Source: Lytechinus pictus
Lineage: Eukaryota > Echinodermata > Echinoidea > Temnopleuroida > Toxopneustidae
Direction of reading: 5' to 3'
Assembly (NCBI RefSeq): GCF_037042905.1
Contig: NC_087246.1
Coordinates: 34,962,001 to 35,026,000, forward strand
Length of the DNA: 64,000 nucleotides
The position numbers and the translations under genes were made by a program. The notes under the pieces are model-generated. The model did no database searches. It had not been told where the DNA came from and saw nothing but the letters and a program-made list of their open reading frames with translations. The first letter of the stretch is position 1; every line of letters begins with the position of its first letter. Shown here piece by piece: positions 22,001-51,117 of the stretch.

Positions 22001-24733
22001 TATTGGGGTCTAAGTGGTAATAAAATATTGAACAATGTGTTTTGAAAAGAAATAAGATGGTGATTGACTCTCTCTCAATGTTATTAATCTCGTAAATGTA
22101 AATTCAATATTCAAATAATTGGCCAGAAACGAACTTATTTACAAATAAACAATATAGCCTTACACTAAAATGAATTAGTAGGCCTACAGATAAGATTATG
22201 ATTTAAAAATCTTCTTAAGAATATCTCCCACAATAATAATTTTGTCCACTTGAAATTTATCAAAATCGGATTGAATATAATATTATGGAAGTCTTGTTTG
22301 AATAATAAACATTTAGTTTCTTTGTCATTACATTAGAACCAATTACAAGAATACTTTCTAGTACTTTTTTCTATTGTTATAATACATTTCACATTTTAAA
22401 ACGATATTTATTTATGCTTATCTATGGAATTATTATTTGTATTGAGTTATTGATGTTTGAAAATATAAAATGTTGATATGAATAAACCTTGAACCTTGAG
22501 TGCATGCATTTTATTGATGTCCATGTTACACAATAGGAGTCAATCTTGTCTTTGTATTGTTAGAACATCAAATACAAAATGATAAGTGCCGGGATGATGA
22601 CATCATCAGTTAATTCACACAACTGTTTTACTGTCCATGGTGGCTCAGTGGTATAGAGCGTCCGCCTCATGAACGGGAGGTCGTGGGTTTGATACTCGGC
22701 CGAGTCATACCAAGACTTATAAAAATGGGACCTTCTGCATTCTTGCTATAGGCGCTCAACATTGAGAATGGAGAAGGGTAACAAGAACATTATTATGTTA
22801 TGCAAGGCCCGCTGGCAGAGAAGTATCCTAACCGAAGTGGCCATCCTGGGTAAATAAAATGTTATTATTTTTTTTAACCAAAATAATACAAAGTTAAGAA
22901 ATATCACAAGATTTGAGTGCTTTGCTTTTCTAATTTAAAGGACAAGTCCACCCTCACAAAAAGTTGATTTTAATAAAGAGAGAAAAATTTCATCGAAATC
23001 GGATGTAAAGTAAGAAAGTTATTCCATTTTAAAGTTTCGTTTAACTTCACAAAACAGTTATATGCACATCCTAGTCGGTCTGCAAATGTGGAGACTGATT
23101 ACACAACCTACTCACTATTTGTTTTGTATTTCATTATATGAAATATGAAATATTCTAATTATCTCCTCATTGTCAAGTGAAACAATGATTAATCCCTCCC
23201 TAGCTGAACATGTAGAATTAGCATTGCTTAATACCATATGGTTCAGTTAAGTTGGTCCTTATTGTCAAATTTGTAAAAGGTGAAATATTGTATAATTCAA
23301 ACAATAACAAACACAAGAAATAGTGAGTGAGGGATATCATCGTCTGTCTCATTTGCATGTTACTGAGTTTTGCATCACTGTTTTGTGAAAAATAAGCAAA
23401 ACTTTAAAGTGTCATAACTTTCTTATGTCATATCCGATTTTGATGAAATTTTCAGTCTGAATTGTTCTAGTTTGATTTCTCTTTATTTATTCAAATTAAC
23501 ATTTTTCTGGGGTGGACTTGACCTTTGACCAATTCAATACCGATCAATTTCAAGCCAAACTATAGTAGCTCATCTTGATAGGTATTGAATCCCTAAACAA
23601 TTTTGACAAGAAGGCGGATGCAGTATGCTGTGCAAACCCTCCATTCCAGTAAAGGGTCTGAATGCGCAAGCCTACAATAACTTGTGTACTGTAGGCCTAA
23701 ATTGAAGCAGTAAGTTTTTTTATGATGATGACCCACAGCATTTATATTTCACCTTATTTCTGTTAAAAACTTTCATATGCGCTAGTCTTGTGTACAGACT
23801 CACTCGTTGATAAAAAAAAAATCAATCAGTGTCTGTGCCTGAAGACTAGTGGAAGCCCTAAAAAAAATACACGATTAACCAAATGAGCTCAGAATAACCT
23901 TGCTACTCGGGACAAGGTCGTATACCCGATTATATACAAAGTATACCAGATAAGAATTTTGCCAAGTGTTATAAAAACAAATATGACGTTCGATTCATAG
24001 GTCTAAACCACGCACTGAATAGACATATAATATAATTAGAGTTGATTGATTTTTATGGTTCAGGGCACATGTACGATTGAGGTATATATCAAGTTCATAT
24101 AGTCCAATCATGTATAGGCCTTCACCACAATGAACAAGTAACCACAAGTATTCATAGGCCTATATACTATTGGTCAGTCGTAGATATTTTAGCTTGGGAA
24201 TTGTATTTTATTTACAAGTTTTCGACTCGAGCAAAACAAAATAGTTGTACCGATATAGGTATAAAGAGGGAGATGAGGAAGGAGAGAGAGAGGGGGGAGA
24301 TATATAGAGGGGGAGGCGGTAAGTACTTTTTCGCCTCAAGTCTAGTCTGGGCGGATCCAGAAAAAGTATTCACTTTAAAAAAACGGGGGGCACACTATTT
24401 TAATGGCATTTTTACATTAAAAATGTAATTGTGCCTCTATAAGGAGGGGAGGGGGCGCACGGGCCGGCTTTGCCCCCCCCCCACCTGGATCCGACAATGA
24501 GTCAGATCAACGGGTGAATCATGCTTGCAGTAATTTGTCTATCGATCTGGTATAGCTAAGTCCCAAAGTTCCCAGTGTGCTTACCGATCAAAGGCTTCCA
24601 TGCTATCGTTGTATGTCGATCTCCGACCAGAAGCATCGTTGTAAAACGACCAGCCTTCGGATGACATCAGTTTTTGAGCTCGACATCGATAATCGTCGAC
24701 GGTCATCAATGGTCTCCCATTAGAAGTTGACAT
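9928..24733 (-). CDS. 2-hydroxyacid oxidase (HAO/glycolate oxidase-like), split gene
   Basis: Seven minus-strand exons (24585-24733, 21143-21294, 19652-19916, 19139-19311, 18538-18629, 17136-17297, 10325-10394) join with consistent phases into about 355 residues; HAO proteins are about 360-370. The family oxidises 2-hydroxyacids such as glycolate to 2-oxoacids, making H2O2 on FMN, usually in peroxisomes. Visible family residues: Tyr136 (QLYLFKDR), Asp164 and Arg171 ([10 protein letters not shown]), Lys242 (VLKGIL), His266 and Arg269 (SAHGGRQ, catalytic base and substrate arginine), and Asp298 (DGGV). Oddities: the usual SNHG is SAHG and the FMN-phosphate GRP is GKP. The ATG at 24733 is the only in-frame ATG before the fold starts. 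The last exon is not certain, so no peroxisomal signal can be confirmed. Which HAO paralogue this is cannot be settled. Confidence 0.9.
10080..10226 (+). mobile_element. LINE 3'-end fragment
   Basis: TTGTATATTGTATATATG with a terminal AATAAATAAAATCAAATCAA tail resembles the other LINE-type 3' tails in this window (16977-17008 and 32405-32432). No coding part remains. It lies in the 3' region of the oxidase gene. Confidence 0.5.
10325..10394 (-). CDS. HAO-like exon 7
   Basis: Acceptor TATAAACAG precedes GGTTCTTCTGG. It encodes [20 protein letters not shown] then AIS, matching the family's GxxGVxxVLxILxxEL..AMALSG helix. Donor ATCTCAG/GTAAAT, phase 1. It is separated from exon 6 by a 6.7-kb intron full of repeats. 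The phase and protein match make it convincing despite its 70-bp length. Confidence 0.87.
10443..10616. mobile_element. Short hairpin MITE, about 170 bp
   Basis: GTTTCATAAAGCTGTTCGTA and the following GTTAAGAGCGACTT at the left are repeated as the reverse complement at the right (ending CAGCTTTATGAAACACC). The whole sequence folds into one hairpin with a loop near 10520-10550. It lies in oxidase intron 6. Confidence 0.75.
10908..11003 (-). repeat. Retroelement 3'-tail-like segment
   Basis: On the minus strand, GGCGCCTTTGGAAAGCAG, then a GGCC-containing stem and AATAAAGAAAACCAATAAAT, parallel the segment at 51424-51500 (GGGCTCCCTTGAAAAGCAGG then AATAAAATAATAATA). Both look like the 3' end of a LINE or SINE family. 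Confidence 0.45.
11004..12600. other. Intron 6 DNA without a recognised gene
   Basis: 11004-11640 is less AT-rich and has minus-strand open frames of 92-105 codons and a TATATATATA box at 11268-11277. The peptides match no family I know. 11838-11884 is an inverted copy of the repeat at about 9991-10037. 11640-12600 otherwise shows nothing. Confidence 0.4.
12877..13206. mobile_element. Family A TTAA MITE, internally deleted
   Basis: TTAA at 12873-12876 precedes AAGTCAAGTCCACATCAACT, and the other end reads GCGTGGACTTCTCCT followed by TTAC. These are diverged forms of the family A ends (AGGACAAGTCCACCC). The internal ACAAAACAGT-like and ATATGCAAAT words also match. It is shorter than the 570-670 bp full copies. 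Confidence 0.65.
13534..13703. mobile_element. Short hairpin MITE, about 170 bp
   Basis: GGGGCACTGCAAGAAACTTA at the left pairs imperfectly with ACATTTCTCGCAAAATGCCC at the right. The interior contains complementary TTGCAATTGCAA-like blocks. No gene is encoded. Confidence 0.55.
14176..14332. mobile_element. Short hairpin MITE with 8-bp TSD
   Basis: ACCTCAAGTGATATTTGTGT at the left end and its near complement (ACACGAACATCACTTGAGGT) at the right end bound a folding sequence. The exact 8-bp GGTGCTCT lies at 14168-14175 and 14333-14340, as expected of a target duplication. The interior repeats the words ACTCCACTTCACTA and CCTACACTACG in both senses. Confidence 0.82.
14454..15072. repeat. Inverted repeat with ~200-bp arms
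   Basis: 14454-14655 and 14878-15072 are reverse complements over nearly their full length. Shared blocks include CCACCCAA at the outer ends, GGGTTCATTACATGCC, GTGGACCCAAGAAGTGAGAT and CCACTGCCAAACGCGGTTCG. The left arm has an extra internal duplication containing TAGTATACTAATACTAACCT. The spacer is about 220 bp. No target duplication was found. Confidence 0.8.
15080..16030. other. Intron DNA without a recognised gene
   Basis: 15134-15379 is open on both strands but gives no recognisable protein. A short G-rich patch at 15595-15615 and a purine-rich stretch at 15780-15840 are the only notable features. Confidence 0.35.
16037..16231 (-). mobile_element. tRNA-derived SINE
   Basis: On the minus strand the head reads GGCGCGATAGCTCAGTCGGT, with Pol III A box TAGCTCAGTCGG (16211-16222) and B box GGGTTCGATTCCC (16172-16184) at tRNA-like spacing. 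A non-tRNA body (GCCCTTTGGTAAGGCATTTA onward) follows. The extra body and loss of the acceptor stem make it a SINE rather than a tRNA gene. It lies in oxidase intron 6, in the same orientation as the gene. Confidence 0.85.
16245..17008 (+). mobile_element. 5'-truncated CR1/L2-like LINE, ORF2 end plus 3' UTR
   Basis: The frame 16262-16528 ends with [20 protein letters not shown], then [10 protein letters not shown] and [10 protein letters not shown]. This is the characteristic C-terminus of CR1/L2/Rex-type LINE reverse-transcriptase proteins (HxxxTR...LP...GPxLWNxL...FKxxLK). A 3' UTR follows and the element ends in a GAAAT-type tail (AATAAATGAAATGAAATGAA). The RT core is missing, so this is a dead-on-arrival copy, inserted antisense to the oxidase gene. 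Confidence 0.8.
17136..17297 (-). CDS. HAO-like exon 6
   Basis: Acceptor TTCACACTCAG precedes ATAGACGCAC. It encodes 54 residues including [20 protein letters not shown] and [15 protein letters not shown], with FMN-phosphate Asp298. Donor GTGAG/GTAAGT, phase 0. An inserted inverted-repeat element begins only 26 bp beyond the acceptor, so the upstream polypyrimidine/branch region partly comes from it. Confidence 0.93.
17324..18012. mobile_element. C/G-ended inverted-repeat transposon, 7-8 bp TSD
   Basis: The ends CCCGGGGGGGGGGGCACTTA and the complementary GTGCCCCCCCCCCCCCGGG continue into ATACCATGCGCGACC, a terminal inverted repeat of about 50 bp. TGAGAAG flanks both sides (17317-17323 and 18013-18019; GTGAGAAG if the end overlaps). 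The interior has repeats of ATACTTGTTAAGGG. It encodes nothing, lies in oxidase intron 5 and starts 26 bp from the exon 6 acceptor. Confidence 0.88.
18538..18629 (-). CDS. HAO-like exon 5 (active-site histidine)
   Basis: Acceptor CTGTTAG precedes GTGAGGCTGCC. It encodes [20 protein letters not shown] then [10 protein letters not shown], with catalytic His266 and Arg269. The preceding residue is Ala where most members have Asn. Donor TCTCCG/GTATAC, phase 0. The exon is too short to stand out as an open frame. Confidence 0.92.
18640..19130. other. Oxidase intron 4, no other feature
   Basis: AT-rich intron sequence between exons 4 and 5; I see no repeat with definable ends. Confidence 0.4.
19139..19311 (-). 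CDS. HAO-like exon 4
   Basis: Acceptor CCAAAG precedes GCCAGAAAACC. It includes [20 protein letters not shown], containing the FMN-contacting Lys242. Donor ACAG/GTGAGT, phase 1. The insert between NLAID and TWDDV is the variable loop 4 region of the family. Confidence 0.93.
19652..19916 (-). CDS. HAO-like exon 3
   Basis: Acceptor TATACAG precedes GTGCCGCGG. It encodes [31 protein letters not shown] and [13 protein letters not shown], which hold the FMN/substrate Tyr136, Asp164 and Arg171. Donor TTCCG/GTAGG, phase 2. Confidence 0.93.
20022..20200 (+). mobile_element. Diverged tRNA-derived SINE fragment
   Basis: AAACAGAGGGTCATAGGTTC with B box GGTTCGAACACC, followed by GTGCAGCACTCGACCCAGG, matches in order the head and body of the SINE at 51118-51420 (AAACAGAGGGTCGTGTGTTC ... 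GCTGCACTCGACCCAGG). The A box is degraded. It is directly joined to a family A MITE right end (20205-20261). Confidence 0.65.
20205..20261. repeat. Family A MITE right-end fragment
   Basis: TTATTCAAATCAACCTTGAG, then GGGGTGGATTTGTCCT and TTAA, match the right terminus of family A. The rest is missing. Confidence 0.6.
20369..20957. mobile_element. Family B MITE, complete, TTAA flanked
   Basis: Terminal inverted repeats AGGAGAATGAAAC and GTTTCATTCTCCT are each bounded by TTAA (20365-20368 and 20958-20961), the target preference and duplication of piggyBac-type transposons. The element is a long imperfect palindrome: AAGAAAGTTATGAGCATTTG at the left returns as CAAATGCTCATAACT at the right. No transposase is encoded. 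It lies in oxidase intron 2. Confidence 0.88.
21143..21294 (-). CDS. HAO-like exon 2
   Basis: Acceptor TTCCAG precedes TTACGTGATTCG. It encodes [20 protein letters not shown] and [18 protein letters not shown], matching the family's first TIM-barrel strands, although the usual GxT/GAT is APT. Donor AAAG/GTAGGC, phase 1. Confidence 0.92.
21342..21534. mobile_element. Degenerate hAT-type MITE
   Basis: It begins CAGTGGCAGAATGTAGGA and ends GGATCCGCCACTG. The flanks CTTCAAGA (21334-21341) and CTTCAAGG (21535-21542) agree at 7 of 8 bases. It lies about 48 bp upstream of oxidase exon 2 on the intron 1 side. Confidence 0.68.
21545..22630. other. Oxidase intron 1, no recognised gene
   Basis: An open frame at 21729-22013 (94 codons, plus strand) has no recognisable motif. 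AATAAACCTTGAACCTTGAG near 22480-22500 may be a retroelement tail. Confidence 0.35.
22633..22878 (+). mobile_element. tRNA-derived SINE
   Basis: The head GGTGGCTCAGTGGTATAGAG carries A box TGGCTCAGTGG (22641-22651) and B box GGGTTTGATACTC (22685-22697). A 160-bp body follows, then a T-rich end (GTTATTATTTTTTTT). B-box changes suggest it is no longer an efficient Pol III promoter. It lies in oxidase intron 1, antisense to the gene, and belongs to a different family from the SINEs at 16037 and 51118. Confidence 0.85.
22939..23524. mobile_element. Family A MITE, complete
   Basis: TTAA then AGGACAAGTCCACCC at the left and GGGGTGGACTTGACCT then TTGA (a mutated TTAA) at the right. The interior is a near palindrome: ATCGAAATCGGATGTAAAG is answered by the complement-like CATATCCGATTTTGATGAAA. 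Other complete copies are at 48770-49337 and 51999-52669. It lies in oxidase intron 1. Confidence 0.87.
24585..24733 (-). CDS. HAO-like exon 1 (start codon)
   Basis: The ATG at 24733 gives [20 protein letters not shown] and then the WSFYNDASG block, equivalent to the family's YYxSGA. It ends GATCG followed by donor GTAAGC (phase 2). The frame stays open upstream but has no other ATG. Confidence 0.88.
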
Positions 24734-24789
24734 GGTTATGTTATCCTCAGCTTCGGGTTCATGCACAGAACGCACCCTGCAGATTCCTC

Positions 24790-26113
24790 CGATGATCGAT
24801 ATGCATCCAAGCTAGGCGCGCGTAGCTATAGGCTGGTTAATTTGAGCATGGGGAGGTGCTTCTTGGGGAGGTGGAACTAAAGTTTGGAAAATCAGCTGTT
24901 GAAAGCAGAAGGAGGGGTACAAATTTCGTTTTGATTGCCATGGGCGGAAATCCCAGGGGGCCGGGGCGCGTCCCCTTACCCAAAATAGTAGGGGGGGGAC
25001 GACACAATATCAAATATCCCCCTACTATTTTGGGTCTTTTATGATGGAAAGAAATACATGTACATCATTCAATATCGAAATAAAACATGCATTTTGGACG
25101 AGATGACCTTACTTTTTGGATGTTAACCATTTTTTTTTGCTTGTCAAATTTATCTTGGTCAAAATGACCTTACATTTGGGGTGATAACCCATTTTTCAGC
25201 CCCTGGTCCCCCTACCTTTGGGGAGAGATTTCTGCCCTTGTTGCTTACCAATGTCGGAACTCCTCTGCCTCAGCGGGAGGGTGCACGCGCGTGCATCCAG
25301 TGTACCCCCCCCCCCCCGCCAGAATACGCCATTGGCATCATGAAGGCTTATCGATTTATCATGATCGCTTTTACCCGAGGATGTTAAGCTATGTGTGTGA
25401 ACTATATACATATAAGAAGAAACGTGGCTTTTGTATTGAACCTCCTTGTTTCTAATCATCGCAGTAAAGCTGTTAATTCTGAAATTGGCGTTTATACTCT
25501 ATATGTAGAAGCCTAGAAGGTCATCTGGCAGACAATAATACCATAAAGATATACATAAGTTCGTAGATTAGTTGCTACGTACAGGACATTAACTTTGACC
25601 CTCCACCCATGCAATGTACACGCGTTTTTACTCGTCTATGTCAGACAGAAAAACACGTTTATATGAGTTACTAGTAACTCATTTAAATTAAGATTATAAG
25701 CTGTTTTCGAATCAGTGTAAAAATCTATTATTTTCATATTAAATTTTGTACTGTGCTTTTTAAACCTAGTTTTTTTTTTTGGGGGGGTGCATACATTATT
25801 TCGTGAATTTTCAGCAGATTTATCTCCAAATTAATCATATTCATCCATTGAAGTGAAAGAAAATGTTTGTTTATATACATATAAAATCGATTTAAAACTT
25901 GAGCTAAATTATTCTAATAGCTAGTTGAGAGGCACCTTGTTGTCATATAGTGTATCATAACAAATCGGCGACACGAATACTCTTTTGTGCAATCCAAATT
26001 AAGATGCACCGTACCCGCACCTCCTCTCTACACGCTATAATAAAATACATCAATCTACATATATAATAGAAAATGACGGAGGCATAACAAAGTTCTTTTT
26101 GTTTTGAGTAAAA
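24790..26113. other. Upstream of the oxidase gene; no gene recognised
   Basis: G-rich or C-rich fold-back patches occur at 24950-25035 (TAGTAGGGGGGGGAC and its inverse) and 25300-25320, resembling the ends of the G-run element families. The oxidase promoter should lie just above 24733, but no clear TATA box is seen. Confidence 0.35.
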
Positions 26114-27040
26114 GCCCCCTCACACCTGACCGAATGTAGGCGAACGAAGGGTGACGAATGGGAAAAATTCACGAAATGCACTCGAATTCAACGAATTCAA
26201 ATAAAATTTCCGTCAAATCATGCGATCAGTAACTATTGTCAAATTTTATCAACGAACGGTAAGCGAAGGATATCGATACTTTTTTGTTATTTTGAATAGG
26301 CAAACTAGTCAGTTTTGACTATTGTTGCCTTGTTAATTTGCTTTCCTTTTTTTTTTCCAAAACAGAATAATTTCTTTGTTGAATCTATATCAGTTAGAAA
26401 AAAAGGAAAAGAAAAGTTCTTAGGAAATCGTGCAAGACCACCTCTCCTGCCCTGTATAGCACGTTATCCTGACAAGCCCGCTCGAGGTGCATTTCGCGGG
26501 CGTCTCAGGAGTACAAAAAGGATATCGATTTTTCGGTTCACCTTTTTGAGTAAATTGAAGCCGAAGGCGAGCGAAGGGTTGATATAACCCAATAAGACGA
26601 ACGAAAAGTGAGCAATGGTTTGATATGGCGTGCAATGAGATACGAAGACGAGAGAATAGATCGGGCGTTCTTGTACGTTTGTGTCATCGTGTTGCTTCGT
26701 TAAGGGTTCTTTCGAGATCGGTCCACTTTGGCAAAAGCGCGATGAGGACTATGCGCGACAATAACACACGAACGATTACCGCAGACGAAATAAGAGATGG
26801 AATTCAAACAGATGACCAACGATTTTTCAATTCGTCGGCAAATTTTAATCGTGCTAAAAATTTCCTCGCGAATTTGAATAATCGCAGCTGTTAGTTTAGA
26901 AGGTGTATATACGAATTAACCCAAACACGAAGGGTAAATATGATTTACTATCAGTTACCATTGAAAACGATTTAAAAGAAATGCCTATCGCCAGCCATCG
27001 CAAGGCATATTTCAAGCAATTCGGTTAGGTGTGAGGGGGC
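26114..27040. mobile_element. Non-autonomous inverted-repeat transposon, about 930 bp
   Basis: GCCCCCTCACACCTGACCGA at the left and the complement of ATTCGGTTAGGTGTGAGGGG at the right form a terminal inverted repeat of about 22 bp. Subterminal words GCGAACGAAGGGTGACG and AAGCGAAGG recur. A 90-codon plus-strand frame inside (26625-26894) resembles no transposase. No clear target duplication. Confidence 0.7.
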
Positions 27041-27314
27041 CTTATATTAACGCTAGCTTGCATTCAACGATTTTACGATATAATACGTTTATATTGCATG
27101 AATTCCTTACAAAAAAATGTCTATTTTCACTCGCTACTGTGTTTGTTGACGATCGGCAATGCATCTAGTCTTTGCTCAATTATTGATGCTACGACAGGCA
27201 GCTGGTGAAAATGATTACGTTTTTATAAAATCATGGAAATAATAATAGCTCTTGCAAACCCATTACTTTAATTGTTATAGTTTTTCAAACAACTGAATTC
27301 AAGGGTTTATTTTC

Positions 27315-28496
27315 AATTGGTGTCTAATGGCAATTCATCCAATTACCGACTCGTCTATCATTTGGTCTACAATCATTTCGTCCACTATCCACATGGTCTA
27401 ATTGAAAAGGGTAATAACCAGTTGGTCCAATAGCCATTTAGTCAATATACCATTTGGTCTGACTGGACTAACCTACTGTTCATTCATTTGGGCGACATGA
27501 ATGAAAATAAAATGGATATTAGACCAACTTGTGATGAGACGAAATGGTCATAGACGAAATGGTGATTAGACGAAGTGGTGATTAGACGGAGTGATGATTC
27601 GACCAAATAATTGTTAGACGAAATGTTGTTAGACGGAATGGCATTATACAGTGCGTCCAATAAAAAAACGAAACCGAGATTTATCGATGATTTATCATAA
27701 CTTAATCACAAATACAATAGACAAGTGACCTATCATTGTAAAGCTTAGAATCTCCTCTTTTATCTGAATTTACTTACATTATTCCTCATTCACGCACGAG
27801 TGAGCAAAACAGTTTGAAGAGGGGATACCAAAAAGTCACTTGGCGGGCTGTATCTGGGTTTCAAAAAGAAAACCACATTTAAAAAATATTCATATCTGCT
27901 CTTTAATTTAATACTTCAATTACAGAAAATGGTCAAGAAATAACAAAGTTCTGCTTATTTGAAATAAAGCTTTAATTTCAATAAAATTTCATAAACTGAA
28001 GAGGTTTTTCAGGCTAGCGTTCCGAGCACTGAACTGAAAATACGTATTTCTAGTTCAGTGGTTCCGAGTCACTCGACACTCCGTTTTGTTGACGATCAGC
28101 CATGCAATAAGTCTTTTGTTAACCGTGCGATAAGCTTCTGTGGGAAACCGGTTAAAACACGATTATTTCATGAAATTATGGAAATACAAGCATTGTTTCG
28201 AGGGAACATAACTTTTTTACTTCTTGACCATTTTCTGTGATTAAGGTATCAAATAAAAGAGCAGATATTGAACTTTTTGGGAATGTGATTTTCTTTTTTT
28301 TTTATTCAGATACCCCCGCCAAATGAGTTTTTGGTATCCTTTCTTCAAATATTTTTTGCTCACTCATGCGTGAATGAGGAATAATCTAATCACTTGTCTA
28401 TTGTATTTGTGATTAAGTTATGATAAATCATCGATAAATGAAGGTAGACCATGGTTGTGGTGAGTGGACGAATTGACAGAAGACGAATTGGCAATT
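27315..28496. mobile_element. Palindromic element interrupted by a second element
   Basis: The outer parts (27315-27646 and 28441-28496) match the palindromic repeat at 34951-35293, with words GACGAAATGG, GTGAGTGGACGAATTG and GAATTGGCAATT. Between them lies a different palindrome (27647-28440). Against the 34951 copy, the host breaks at GGCATTA. Confidence 0.65.
27647..28440. mobile_element. TA-inserted palindromic MITE nested in the above
   Basis: The left end reads TACAGTGCGTCCAATAAAAA. The arms pair over several hundred bases: ATCGATGATTTATCATAACT near 27680 is answered by its complement near 28420-28435, and TTCCTCATTCACGCACGAGTG at 27783 recurs inverted near 28370. The right terminal 30 bp are missing. 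The TA context and length suggest a mariner-like MITE (inference). Confidence 0.65.
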
Positions 28497-28983
28497 TACC
28501 TATTCAAGCTGGTTCAGATATCAATTCTAATCATATGAGATTTACTAATAATAATGTAATGAAAAGACGTGTAGTATTGAGTTTGTACTAAATTTCTGGC
28601 AGGTAAAATGTATTCAGGAGTGTCTGTATTTATTGTTAAATCGAAATACAATTATACATAGCAGTGAAAAACATCGTATTTACTCGATTAAATTACAAAT
28701 GTAACAATTAAAGAGTAAAAGTGACAAAATATACTAGGCATTGTTTATTGTTAGAGGTGTAGGTCCACGTTTTATGGTGGGGGGGGGGTAGCAAAAGAGG
28801 GAAAAAATGTTCAAAACTTTCGGCGCGCGGATACCGAATTTGGCAAGCATGCGGACAGAAACATTGACAAATTTGTATTTTTATGTCAAGTTTAATGGTT
28901 TTAAAGTGCTTTCGAATGCTTTTTAACAGTGTAGTACTACATTGTAAGAAAAATACAAAAACATCACTCCCGATAATTCTTAA

Positions 28984-29490
28984 AGGACAAGTTCATCCCA
29001 GAAAAAAGGTGTTGATTTATAAAAACACATCAAAATGTCAAAAACAAAAATTTCATCAAAATTGGATGTAAAAGTTGTGATATTTTAAATTTTCTCTTAT
29101 TTTTCTCAAAACAGTTACTCAGTAACTCAGTAATATGCAAATAAGAGAGTGGACGATGTCCCTATCTATTTATTTTTGTTTTTTGTTTATTTTTTATTAT
29201 AAAATATTTCATTTTTTTTTACACATTTGACCATAATGACACGGGCCTCTTGTTTGAACCACAAAATATAAAAACAGTGATAATTCCACATGTTCATGGA
29301 GGAATAAAACTTTGTTTCACATGAAAATGAAGAAAAAATAGAATATTTCATATTCCATGCAATGAAATACAAAAGAAATAGTGAGTGGATGATTGGGACT
29401 CCTTAATTTTGCTTCCCGTCCAGGATGTGAATATAAATATTTTGTGAAATTAAGCGAAACAATAAAATGTCATAACTTTCTTATTTTACA
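28984..29490. repeat. Family A MITE, right end lost
   Basis: TTAA (28980-28983) is followed by AGGACAAGTTCATCCC and the family interior. The sequence departs from the family after CATAACTTTCTTATTTTACA, before the right terminal repeat. Confidence 0.65.
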
Positions 29491-30236
29491 AATCATGAAT
29501 TAACTTATTAAAAATACAACATGATAACAACAAATGAATACCTCATTGTCTTTTTGCTATCATGTTTGATATCACAATACATAAACAAGCAAGTAGGGCT
29601 AATTGAACATCAAGATATAATTATGTAAATATATATATGTTTGAAATATTAATGGTCTGCTAAACAAAGTTAAATGATGTGATTGATTTTAATAAAAAAT
29701 CAGTTAATATAGCACACTTAAATAAATTAAATTTGAAATAACGTTTTAAAAAAATCAGTCATTACCAATGTGAAATTCAGCAACAGTATTTGTGTTAATG
29801 TAAATTGTAACATTGGTTTCTTCCGGTATATTGCACACTATTTTGCAGGTAAGCTATAATAAGCTTGGAACAACAACGAAGTAGCCTAATCAAACAAAAT
29901 TAAGAAAAGAGTCAAATTGTAATAAGATTGCATCTTACAGACACAATTTACAAAGCTTCACTTCTTTCAAAGAGTTTTCCAAAAAGATTATGCCATATTT
30001 TATGTATTAAGAAGTTAAAATACTGCACTTCATGTTAATATGGCTATCAAATAAAATAGAAATGTTTATCAATAATAAATTGATGTGATTCAAATACTAT
30101 TATTTCATGACGCGTCTTAAAGATAACACGTTTATCATGTTTATATTCATGCTCCAAGTGTATGTAATCAAGGATAATGAACTCTTCTTTCACTGAAAGA
30201 AATAGCACAAGAAATATCACAAAAATCCATCACACC
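29491..30236. other. AT-rich intergenic DNA, nothing recognised
   Basis: No gene or repeat with definable ends. Lies 3' of the sialyltransferase gene. Confidence 0.4.
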
Positions 30237-30364
30237 AGGGGCCCGTAACACAAAGCTTGGCAATGATCGTAGAACATTTTTCTACAACTGATTCCATTGA
30301 CTACAATGTGTAATCAATTGTGAAAATCGAGTGTACGATTAATCGCTAACCTTTGTGTTACCAG
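30237..30364. mobile_element. Short hairpin MITE, about 130 bp
   Basis: GCCCGTAACACAAAGCTTGG at the left pairs with CGCTAACCTTTGTGTTACC at the right. The size and layout resemble the hairpins at 10443 and 45109. It lies just 3' of the sialyltransferase stop codon and may form part of its 3' UTR. Confidence 0.65.
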
Positions 30365-30443
30365 ATCCAGATTTCACTGCATGATCTATTTCTTCTTTCT
30401 GTATTAAAATTAATCTTGTAGAGATAAAAAAAAACCTGCATGA

Positions 30444-50592
<20,149 letters not shown>

Positions 50593-50599
50593 TGTAGGA

Positions 50600-51050
50600 G
50601 TCTTCACTTCACGAAATATAGATACGAAATGATAACTAGATCATGATATATACATGATTATATATTATCATTTCTGTAGCCTATTTGCACTCGTTTCGGC
50701 GTCCTATTGTGTCATATCTTACTTCCGATTGTGTCATATCTTACTTCCGATTGAGATTCAATTAAAAAACCGATGTTATTATTTCTTTCTAACTTCAATA
50801 CTGGCAAGTAAATGAACTCATTTCGTGCTGAATGGCGCGTAAATGAACTGATTGCGTGTTGTCTGCGGCGAGTTCATATTTCATTTCTAATATTTAGTTT
50901 TTTTTCCAAGCCATTAAATGCAGAAGTAACACCGTACTGCCGTTGCTATGAACCTATACTAGTATAGTACCACGACGGAATTTTATAAGACATATCTGGA
51001 AACGTGCTCACAGGAAATATAACACACATTAGAAGCCATTCTGTTTATTT
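50600..51050. other. Region upstream of the ST8Sia start codon
   Basis: Should contain the 5' UTR and promoter of the sialyltransferase on the minus strand. No clear TATA element is seen. GTGTCATATCTTACTTCCGATT is directly duplicated near 50710-50751. Confidence 0.4.
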
Positions 51051-51117
51051 ATTTATTCATTTGTTTATTTATTTATTATTATTTTATTTTATTAATTATT
51101 TAATTTATTTATCTATT

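Noticed and set aside
24734-24775. An earlier oxidase start at 24775
   Set aside because: That codon is GTG, not ATG; the first in-frame ATG is at 24733.
26625-26894. 90-codon frame inside the 26114-27040 element as a transposase
   Set aside because: No DDE or other catalytic signature, too short, and no similarity that I can recognise.
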